Origin: a virus
Strand: one strand, 5' to 3'
IMG/VR virus record: IMGVR_UViG_3300031539_000005
Coordinates: 58,494-122,493 of that record
DNA: 64,000 nt
Position 1 is the first letter of the stretch; every line of letters starts with the position of its first letter. Shown here piece by piece: positions 58,451-64,000 of this stretch. The notes below the pieces were generated by a model that saw only the letters and a list, made by a program, of their open reading frames with translations, did not search any database and was not told the origin of the DNA. Made by a program: the position numbers and the translations under genes.

Positions 58451-58682
58451 AAAAATGACGAATAGCGACTGTGTAGGCTGTGGATATTGTTGCTTGAAAG
58501 CAATGTGTTCAACTGGAATAGGATTCTATGGTCGTAGTGTAGAGCGATGTCCTTATTTGATTTGGATTGAAGATAAGTATAGGTGTCAGTTAGTCCTTGA
58601 TAATAAAGCCAAAGTCGCGACTGGATTTGGGTGTTCTTCTAGTCTAAACAGTTGGAGACAGGATGTTAAATTCAGAGGATAA
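58440..58682 (+). CDS. CxxCxxCC-type protein
   Basis: An 80-aa protein with CVGCGYCC, then CPYL and CQLV, like the protein at 50,856. ATG 58440 is one of three closely spaced starts. Function unknown. Confidence 0.65.
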   Translation: MMNKKMTNSDCVGCGYCCLKAMCSTGIGFYGRSVERCPYLIWIEDKYRCQLVLDNKAKVATGFGCSSSLNSWRQDVKFRG

Positions 58683-59487
58683 AGGCTCTTCTCTCTATCC
58701 AGAAGCTCTGTTCTAGTCCTCTATATCTTCAAGATCTGAAGTTAGACCTCATTTCTAATCCCCCCCTCTCTTCATTCCCTTCTCCTTATTCCCTATATTC
58801 CTCTAGAATAATATCTTTGATATTATTAAGCCGAAGAGAACATCCCCTTTAATCTCCTGCTTATTCATCGTATTGGTCACAGTTATAGGGTATATCTCAA
58901 TCTCTATTCTCTCTTCTCTTCTTCTCTTCAATTCTCTCCATCTTAAATCTTAATTCAAGAAGAAAAGAAACCAATATCGACGAAGGGAATGGAGATGTCA
59001 CTCTGTCTGTCCGTACGGAAAAGCTAATGTTTATGGTGACGATCAAAGATCAAAAGTCATGTCTCCTTAAATTGACTAAGAATGTTTATGCCCCTTATTG
59101 AAAGTCCCCGATCTGAGATCAATCTGGAACTATACTGAGAGACTTACTTTCTGTTTATCGACCAGCGATCGATAATCCCAGATCTAAAGGACAGATTACG
59201 AGAGAAAAACATTAAATGCTTAATGTGCTTTACTTGCTCTTTTTAGAAACAAGTTCCAAGGGGGTATACCGGCAATACACAAAATTTCTGTTAAATGCCT
59301 GTAATCACTCTCTTCTTTTGAAAAGGGGTTTTTTCAAATATTGGATCAGTCGGGAAGAATGAAATTGTCCTCTAAGGACAAGACTGGGATTATGCTTTTT
59401 TGTCTAAAATTGGATCAAAAATCGGGAGGCATGATCGAAGATCAAAGATCGGGAGGAATGGGGCCTAAAAAAAATTTAAAAAAAGGC

Positions 59488-59516
59488 TTGCAATCGATGT
59501 ATCCATGTGTTATGCT
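59488..59516 (+). promoter_or_regulatory. Sigma-70-type promoter of candidate sRNA
   Basis: -35 TTGCAA (59488-59493), 17 bp, -10 TATGCT (59511-59516), A-tract and GC upstream. Confidence 0.8.
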
Positions 59517-59522
59517 TATTAT

Positions 59523-59610
59523 GCTTTTAAGTTAGGTTTATGCTTTACCCATGTCTTAGCTTGAAGCACCGCTGTCGGTAGTTTTACCCCTGACTACCGG
59601 CAGCATTTTT
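59523..59610 (+). ncRNA. Candidate small RNA
   Basis: A near-consensus promoter ends at 59,516 and a strong terminator lies at 59,571-59,612, with no ORF between. The predicted transcript is about 90 nt, half of it the terminator stem. No known sRNA family recognised. Confidence 0.6.
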
Positions 59611-59612
59611 TT
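59571..59612 (+). terminator. Strong rho-independent terminator
   Basis: 12-bp stem GCTGTCGGTAGT/ACTACCGGCAGC (one G-U), 10-nt loop, then ATTTTTTT. Confidence 0.9.
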
Positions 59613-59871
59613 GTTAAGGGCAGCGATGATCTCAGATTGAAGATCTCCCTCAGATCGAATAATGATCCAACCATTTACTAAATCATCTCTCGAGTCTCTC
59701 TTATACGGAACAAAAGTCTTTTTCCTATCATTCTATCTCAGAAAAGAACTTAAATTTAAGATTTAGTTTAACTTTTACAAGAACTCTAGATCTTGGATCC
59801 AGAACCCTGGTTTTCACAGTCGATATCAGATTTAAGGATCTAAACTATTTTTAAATCAATGCTTTTTATGC

Positions 59872-59900
59872 TTTACTTCCTTATGTCCACGTGTTATGCT
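59872..59900 (+). promoter_or_regulatory. Sigma-70-type promoter for 60,008
   Basis: -35 TTTACT (59872-59877), 17 bp, -10 TATGCT (59895-59900), about 107 nt upstream of the start. Confidence 0.7.
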
Positions 59901-60007
59901 TTAAGTGCTTAAAGGGTAATAGAAATGAAAAACTTAACAGCAGAACTTTTTAACTTTTTATCAACCTGTAGACTTGCGGTTAACATTCTAAGATAAGGGG
60001 ATTTAAC

Positions 60008-60568
60008 ATGGGTAAGATAAAGCCTAAGAAGATAGAGGCAAAAGCGGCAAAGGAAAAAGTTGTAGCTAGTCCTATTGCTGAAGTGCATGTTTTCAGTAAT
60101 AAGCTGCATCCATTTACAGCACCTATTACACTGAGCGGCAAGGTAGTAGATCTGGATGTAAACAAGGTGCATAGGGTAAATGTTGGGAATCTGGATATGC
60201 TGAGTCCAACATTGCAAACCTTGTTCACAGAACTTAACACAGATGCGCTGCCCAAGTACGCTCGCTATGGGTATACTCAGGCACACAGGCAAACTTTCGG
60301 TCTTTGTTTAGCCAGTGCTCACAGCAAGAGTTTTAAGGGTATTGTCATGTATCATGGAGTTTTTGCAGGGCAGATGCGCATTGCCTTCAACAACACAACT
60401 CAGGGATTGTTTGCTACCCAGGCACAAAAAGTCCTAGAAGGGGCCAAAGATGTTGTAGTCTATCCCTTTAAGACTTACTGCTTTGTAGCCTTTAAAGAAA
60501 CTGCCCTACCCGTGATCGTAAGCACTTGTAAGAAAGTGCTTGGCATGGCCGGTAATCCTAAAGAGTAA
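60008..60568 (+). CDS. Paralogue 1 of the GA/TC pair
   Basis: A 186-aa protein behind TAAGGGG. Basic N-terminus (KIKPKKIEAKAAKEK), then a domain with PITLSGKV, TPLQTLF-type helix, GYTQAHRQTFGLCL, VMYHGVFAGQ and YPFKTYCFVAF. Unrecognised. It carries twelve Asp/Glu and normal GA/TC use. A terminator follows. The homologue at 61,171 is about 60% identical by eye. Confidence 0.85.
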   Translation: MGKIKPKKIEAKAAKEKVVASPIAEVHVFSNKLHPFTAPITLSGKVVDLDVNKVHRVNVGNLDMLSPTLQTLFTELNTDALPKYARYGYTQAHRQTFGLCLASAHSKSFKGIVMYHGVFAGQMRIAFNNTTQGLFATQAQKVLEGAKDVVVYPFKTYCFVAFKETALPVIVSTCKKVLGMAGNPKE

Positions 60569-60584
60569 CAGTTCCTCCTAAGAA

Positions 60585-60622
60585 AAGCACTGTGCAAGAT
60601 TCACCGCATGGTGCTTCTTTTT
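60585..60622 (+). terminator. Rho-independent terminator
   Basis: 11-bp stem AAGCACTGTGC/GCATGGTGCTT (G-U pairs), 10-nt loop, then CTTTTT. Confidence 0.8.
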
Positions 60623-60895
60623 ATCCCCCCCCCTATATCCATATACCCATATAGAAAGAAAGTTTCTCTTCTGGGATTTAAGATCTTTGATCATCTCTCG
60701 ACTCCGGTATAGACCGACCAATATTTCTTTTCTTATCATTCATTCGCAGAAAAGAGATTAAGTCTTAGATCTTCACTATGAATCTTTTTTAGAATCATAC
60801 AGAATTAGGTAGATCAAAGATCTTTGATCTTCTCGACTCCCATATTAACTGACCAAAAAGGCTCCTTACTCTCGGGACGCGAGGGAAAAGATCGT

Positions 60896-60923
60896 ATACC
60901 ACTTTGTAACATACCACTATGTA
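60896..60923. repeat. ATACCACnnTGTA motif, left pair
   Basis: ATACCACTTTGTA (60896-60908) and ATACCACTATGTA (60911-60923), 15 bp apart. They mark the left edge of the GA/TC-depleted island. Matching copies, one inverted, are at its right edge. Confidence 0.6.
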
Positions 60924-60980
60924 GTATAAGGCAAAAAAACAAGAAATAAGCTTTTAAATTTTATTTTTTGCTTTTTTTGC

Positions 60981-61009
60981 TTGCAATTGCTTTTTTAAAA
61001 GCTTATAAT
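60981..61009 (+). promoter_or_regulatory. Consensus-like promoter inside the island
   Basis: -35 TTGCAA (60981-60986), 17 bp, -10 TATAAT (61004-61009). No GA or TC in it. Drives 61,171. Confidence 0.8.
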
Positions 61010-61052
61010 GTTTTTTATGCTTAATACATTAAATATGTTTTATATGCTTTTT

Positions 61053-61081
61053 TTGGCATTACAATTGCATTACATTATATA
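61053..61081 (+). promoter_or_regulatory. Second possible promoter for 61,171
   Basis: -35 TTGGCA (61053-61058), 17 bp, -10 TATATA (61076-61081). The TTGGCAT...CAATTGCA core recurs at 62,073. Confidence 0.45.
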
Positions 61082-61170
61082 CATGTTTACACCTAAACTA
61101 AAAACTAAAACTTGTAACTACTTAATAACCTGTAAAGCGCAGCTAACAATTTAATAAAGGGGTTTTAATT

Positions 61171-61785
61171 ATGGGTAAAGCAATAGTACCAAAAAAAATA
61201 AGGGCAAGGGCAAGCACTGTGCAAGGCAATAATATTGCGCAAGTGCATGTATACGCTAACAAAGTTAACCCATTTAACGCGCCAATTACTTTAAATGGTA
61301 AAGTAGCACAATTGGCAGTAAACAAAGCGCACAATGTTAATATAAGCGCTTTAGACCTGTTAACGCCAACACTGCAAACCTTGTTTACTGCGCTTAACAG
61401 TGCAAGCTTGCCTAAATACGCGCATTTTGGGTATACACAAGCGCATAGGCAAACGTTTGGCCTATGCCTAACCAGTGCGCACAGTGCAAGCTTTAAGGGC
61501 GTTATAATGTATCACGGTGTATTTGCAGGGCAAAATAAAATAACGTTTAACAATACTGCGCAGGGTTTATTTTGCACACAAGCACAAGCACTGTTTAGCG
61601 GTGTAAACGATGTTGTTGTATACCCATTTAAAACCTATTGCTTTGTGGCATTTAAAGCAAGTGCATTGCCCACTGTGCTTAAGGTATGCAATAAGGTTTT
61701 AGGTATTAGTAACAAAGCAAGCGCAGTGCCTACTGTGCAAGTACCTACTGTGCAAGTACCTACTGTGCAAGTGCCTACTGTATAG
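61171..61785 (+). CDS. Paralogue 2, GA/TC-purged gene
   Basis: A 204-aa homologue of the 60,008 protein with no Glu and only two Asp. All Ser codons are AGY, Leu CTC, Phe TTC, Ile ATC, Val GTC and Gly GGA are absent. Where the paralogue has acidic residues, this one has Gln, Ala, Arg or Ser. The C-terminus adds a four-fold VPTVQ repeat from a 15-bp tandem repeat. The ribosome site is AAAGGGG. Function unknown; same as paralogue 1, presumably. Confidence 0.85.
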   Translation: MGKAIVPKKIRARASTVQGNNIAQVHVYANKVNPFNAPITLNGKVAQLAVNKAHNVNISALDLLTPTLQTLFTALNSASLPKYAHFGYTQAHRQTFGLCLTSAHSASFKGVIMYHGVFAGQNKITFNNTAQGLFCTQAQALFSGVNDVVVYPFKTYCFVAFKASALPTVLKVCNKVLGISNKASAVPTVQVPTVQVPTVQVPTV

Positions 61786-61799
61786 GCAAACAATAAAAC

Positions 61800-61842
61800 A
61801 AGGTACCATGTAAAGCATATTAAACATGGTACCTTATTTTTT
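61800..61842 (+). terminator. Rho-independent terminator free of GA and TC
   Basis: 11-bp perfect stem AAGGTACCATG/CATGGTACCTT (61800-61810 with 61825-61835), then ATTTTTT. Confidence 0.85.
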
Positions 61843-61871
61843 ATACACATAAGCCCGATTTTATACACTAT

Positions 61872-61908
61872 TGCCCATTTTTGCACACAAGATGCCCATT
61901 TTTGCACA
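61872..61908. repeat. Iteron-like direct repeat
   Basis: TGCCCATTTTTGCACA occurs at 61872-61887 and 61893-61908, 21 bp apart, i.e. two helix turns. TTTTATACACTATTGCCC precedes. Could be a protein-binding iteron pair or a duplicated operator. Confidence 0.5.
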
Positions 61909-62072
61909 TAGTATGTATAAATTACAACACACATAAAACAAGCGCTTTTGCTTTTGCCCTTGCTTTGTATAGGGTATATAGTTAGAAGCTTGCTATGGCG
62001 CTATTAGATGCCTTTAAGCGCTTGTTTAGCAAGCGCAGTGCCTATAGTATAAAGCGCTTAAAACAAAAATTT

Positions 62073-62102
62073 TTGGCATAGCAATTGCAGTGTATGTATA
62101 GT
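62073..62102 (+). promoter_or_regulatory. Possible promoter for 62,142
   Basis: -35 TTGGCA (62073-62078), 18 bp, -10 TATAGT (62097-62102), similar core to 61,053. 40 nt ahead of the start codon. Confidence 0.5.
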
Positions 62103-62141
62103 ATGGGTTTTAATGCTAACATAAAAACAAGGGGTTTTAAA

Positions 62142-62267
62142 ATGGTAAGCTTAAAAAAATTTTTTGTTGCGCTTGTTACTTTGTTAATGCCTAAACAACA
62201 ACCAGTGGTTACTTATAACAGTTTACGTTATGCTAACTATACGCAAAAGCGCGTATACAAAATTTAA
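62142..62267 (+). CDS. Small basic protein in the island
   Basis: A 41-aa protein from ATG 62142, ribosome site AAGGGG. SLKKFFVALVTLLMPKQQ looks amphipathic; ends RVYKI. No Asp or Glu. Function unknown. Confidence 0.6.
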   Translation: MVSLKKFFVALVTLLMPKQQPVVTYNSLRYANYTQKRVYKI

Positions 62268-62287
62268 TTACAAGGGGCTAACATACT

Positions 62288-62413
62288 ATGTATAATAAAG
62301 CAAATATAACACCTAAAGCAAGCGCAGTACCTACAACACAATGGCAAGCGCTTATAATACTAACTAAACAATACAACATGCTTTATTGTTTTGCAAATAG
62401 CATTAAATACTAA
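62288..62413 (+). CDS. Small protein in the island
   Basis: A 41-aa frame from ATG 62288 behind AAGGGG. KASAVPTTQ echoes the C-terminus of the 61,171 protein (KASAVPTVQ). No Asp or Glu. Function unknown. Confidence 0.55.
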   Translation: MYNKANITPKASAVPTTQWQALIILTKQYNMLYCFANSIKY

Positions 62414-62420
62414 TACTAAC

Positions 62421-62467
62421 TTATACCACATTGTAGTATTACTAATTTGTATTACAATGTGGTATAA
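62421..62467. repeat. 15-bp inverted repeat, right copies of the edge motif
   Basis: TTATACCACATTGTA (62421-62435) and its exact reverse complement (62453-62467), 17 bp apart. Contains ATACCACATTGTA in both orientations, matching 60,896-60,923. It can form a hairpin and may be an operator or module boundary. Confidence 0.6.
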
Positions 62468-62671
62468 CTAACTAGTAACTAACTTTTAACAAATACAAAG
62501 TGAATTGTTTACATATATGCACAAAATTTTTTTGTGTAAAAGTGGGTTAGGAGACTCTCTTCTAATTCCATGATGAAAAATTTCAGATAAAGCATTTTAA
62601 GCAAATTAAACTTTGTTTAATACATTAAAAGCATATTAAGCTATGAAAATTTCAGAGAAAATTCGGAGATG

Positions 62672-62708
62672 AAAAAAAAGAGGGGATGCCTAAAAATGGC
62701 TCCCCCTC
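62672..62708 (-). terminator. Rho-independent terminator for the radical-SAM gene
   Basis: On the minus strand GAGGGGGAGCC pairs with GGCATCCCCTC (two internal mismatches), 7-nt loop, then T8. Confidence 0.65.
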
Positions 62709-62739
62709 AACTTATTCTACTCTCGATATTATGTTTTTA

Positions 62740-63615
62740 CTATCCGTTTTTAAGAGCGCAGATAGTATTCGCAGCATTTGCCGCAGCTTGTGTGAATTTC
62801 AAGGCATCATCAGATTTGATGTCACCCGTGATTTTATCCGCAAGGACTTCAATCGCCTTAACCAATCTCCACACCGATTTCCCTATAGGTCGCCCTTTTA
62901 TTCTAAACCCCTGCGGACAAACTGTAGCCATTCCATCCGGAAAGATCCACAACGCCTTCAATGTTATACATCTACGATTACAGCCATCACACGCCCTTCC
63001 CCTATTCCTTTGTATGCCAGTGTAACGAAACTGGATGTCATGCCTGTAGACGTTCATCAATTTTATTCCCATATTTTCAGCCCAGATATTAAACAACTTA
63101 TGATACTTTGCAGAACCATAGAAATTGGAGAAAATTTTTACAGAAAAGAAGGGCGAATAAAGATCGATGATTTTCTCAGAATTCTCAAAATCGGTTTCGT
63201 TCGCGACAACATAAACTACTTGATCGAATTCTCGAAGAGAGGATATTAGGTTAAGATTGGGAGAGAAGACATGAACTTTAAAACAGTTCACGAATGGATA
63301 GGCTTCAGGAAGGAGGGCGGTTCCGTTCGTGTTCACGAAGACCCGAGCTCCTAGTTCATGAGCGAAACGAATTATAGAAAGGAAATCGGGATGTAGACCA
63401 GGTTCTCCGCCGCTTATGTTCACGATAGGATGGTCTATTACAGAGGTATAGGCTGAAATAGCCTGAATTGCGATTTCTGTAGGGAGATAATCTGAGCCAG
63501 GTTCTTGAAAGTCGTTTAAGCAATACTCACAACTTCTGTTACAATCGTTCGTTAAGAGAACTCTTAAACGGAATTCATCTTTATGAACCTCTTTATTAAA
63601 GACAGATTTTATCAT
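62740..63615 (-). CDS. Radical SAM protein
   Basis: A 291-aa protein with CNRSCEYC (Cys25, Cys29, Cys32), the CxxxCxxC Fe-S motif, then ISGGEPGLHP and VNTNGT. A C-terminal CDGCNRRC, then CPQGF, suggests a second cluster as in SPASM-like enzymes. The substrate is unknown. The 10-nt gap to the upstream small gene suggests they work together. Overlapping plus-strand frames here are shadows. Confidence 0.85.
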   Translation of the reverse strand: MIKSVFNKEVHKDEFRLRVLLTNDCNRSCEYCLNDFQEPGSDYLPTEIAIQAISAYTSVIDHPIVNISGGEPGLHPDFLSIIRFAHELGARVFVNTNGTALLPEAYPFVNCFKVHVFSPNLNLISSLREFDQVVYVVANETDFENSEKIIDLYSPFFSVKIFSNFYGSAKYHKLFNIWAENMGIKLMNVYRHDIQFRYTGIQRNRGRACDGCNRRCITLKALWIFPDGMATVCPQGFRIKGRPIGKSVWRLVKAIEVLADKITGDIKSDDALKFTQAAANAANTICALKNG

Positions 63616-63625
63616 TTTTTTCTTT

Positions 63626-63856
63626 CTAATTTTTTTCTTTCCAATATAGATTTATAGCTTCGATGAACTCATCATGAACCTTTTGGGCTTCTTCAAGTGT
63701 TCGATATGAAAAATATTCAAAAACTTGAGAAGTGTATTTAAATCCCCAAAACCAATAATCTAGTTCTTTTTCAACTCCATACACATTTTGAACATGAAGA
63801 AGAACAGCATGATACCCTTCAATTTCAAATGTTGCTAATGATTCTTTTTTACTCAT
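63626..63856 (-). CDS. Small protein upstream of radical SAM gene
   Basis: A 76-aa protein, aromatic-rich (LDYWFWGFKYTS). Beta strands then a helix (EEAQKVHDEFIEAINLY), so more like a folded partner than a leader peptide. Its ribosome site and start codon lie in the first unit of the 22-bp tandem repeat. Function unknown. Confidence 0.7.
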   Translation of the reverse strand: MSKKESLATFEIEGYHAVLLHVQNVYGVEKELDYWFWGFKYTSQVFEYFSYRTLEEAQKVHDEFIEAINLYWKEKN

Positions 63857-64000
63857 AATATCCTTTTATTACTCTCATAATATCCTTTTATTACTCTCAT
63901 AATATCCTTTTATTACTCTCATAATATCCTTTTATTACTCTCATAATATCCTTTTATTACTCTCATAATATCCTTTTATTACTCTCATAATATCCTTTTA
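63851..64000. repeat. 22-bp tandem repeat running off the window
   Basis: About 6.8 copies of ACTCTCATAATATCCTTTTATT from 63,851 to the end. Each unit, read on the minus strand, holds AAAAGGATATTATGAG, a ribosome site plus ATG. The first unit provides the real start of the 63,626-63,856 gene. Confidence 0.85.

Larger units (their letters stand above)
58683..60007. other. GATC- and TC-rich intergenic region
   Basis: No convincing gene in 1.3 kb. I count 19 GATC sites, mostly 59,041-59,820. 58,683-58,960 is a polypyrimidine stretch. AATAATATC/GATATTATT at 58,808-58,828 is a perfect hairpin. GGATCA...TCGGGAGGnATG repeats at 59,341-59,460. Two promoters, one terminator and a candidate small RNA lie here. 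Part of it (59,640-59,770) is repeated near 60,670-60,770. An origin-like or regulatory region is possible. Confidence 0.6.

Noticed and set aside
59341-59535. 64-aa plus-strand open frame
   Set aside because: Lies over repeated GGATCA...GGGAGG words and the -35/-10 of a promoter; no protein-like composition.
60945-62550. Cytosine-deaminase hypermutation as the cause of GA/TC loss
   Set aside because: Deamination at TC would leave Glu-to-Lys and Asp-to-Asn changes; the observed replacements are mostly Gln, Ala, Arg and Ser.
62669-63249. Two overlapping plus-strand frames
   Set aside because: Shadows of the radical-SAM gene on the other strand; no ribosome sites.
62740-63615. QueE-type radical SAM enzyme for deazaguanine
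   Set aside because: It has an extra C-terminal Cys cluster and a MoaA/SPASM-like order; nothing specific to QueE is visible.

Overview
The window looks like part of a large tailed-phage (jumbo-phage type) genome infecting a bacterium that uses Shine-Dalgarno sites and sigma-70-type promoters. It carries its own replication and recombination set: a DnaE-type polymerase, RecA-like recombinase, SbcC/SbcD pair, RuvC-like resolvase, HU-like protein, thymidylate synthase and a sigma-like factor. Genes are short, tightly packed and mostly unrecognised, with overlapping start and stop codons. No capsid, tail, terminase or lysis gene is visible. Most of the sequence is AT-rich and purine-biased on the coding strand. 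The call rests on gene content and layout read by eye, without any database search.

Layout. (i) 0.1-32.3 kb, plus strand: a poly-Glu protein, a glycosyltransferase, a DUF2284-like protein, thyA, dnaE followed by two HIRAN proteins, an HD hydrolase, HU, many Cys-rich small proteins, then recA, sbcD, sbcC, ruvC, and a sugar kinase/epimerase pair. Between 16.3 and 17.0 kb lie two structured, apparently non-coding segments, one with a tRNA-like T-arm. (ii) 32.3-41.0 kb, minus strand: a sigma-like factor, a CobT-like VWA protein, a CobS/MoxR-like AAA+ ATPase and an operon of acidic or Cys-rich unknowns. (iii) 41.3-58.7 kb, plus strand: an early-region-like stretch of small genes, several as paralogous pairs. 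It is driven by a family of near-consensus promoters (A-tract, GC, TTGnnn, 17 bp, TATnnT). It includes a NADAR protein, a minimal PolX-like nucleotidyltransferase and a 1.27-kb GC-rich degenerate repeat field at 47.3-48.5 kb. (iv) 58.7-62.6 kb: a GATC- and TC-rich intergenic region with a candidate small RNA, then two paralogous genes. (v) 62.7-64.0 kb, minus strand: a radical-SAM protein, a small partner gene and a 22-bp tandem repeat running off the window.

The most striking feature is 60,945-62,550. Here the dinucleotides GA and TC almost vanish on both strands: I count 7 GA and 1 TC in about 1.6 kb, where base composition would give well over 150. The purge covers coding, ribosome-binding, terminator and intergenic sequence. 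The paralogue inside (61,171-61,785) has no Glu and only two Asp, whereas its neighbour just upstream (60,008-60,568) has twelve acidic residues and ordinary GA/TC use. Ribosome-binding sites there are AAGGGG instead of GGAGG. Copies of an ATACCACnnTGTA motif sit at both edges. I read this as strong selection against one dinucleotide in a discrete module; the agent is unknown.

Other points worth checking: an in-frame TGA exactly where the DUF4326 family has a conserved Cys (25,181), and a promoter-to-terminator small RNA at 59.5 kb.
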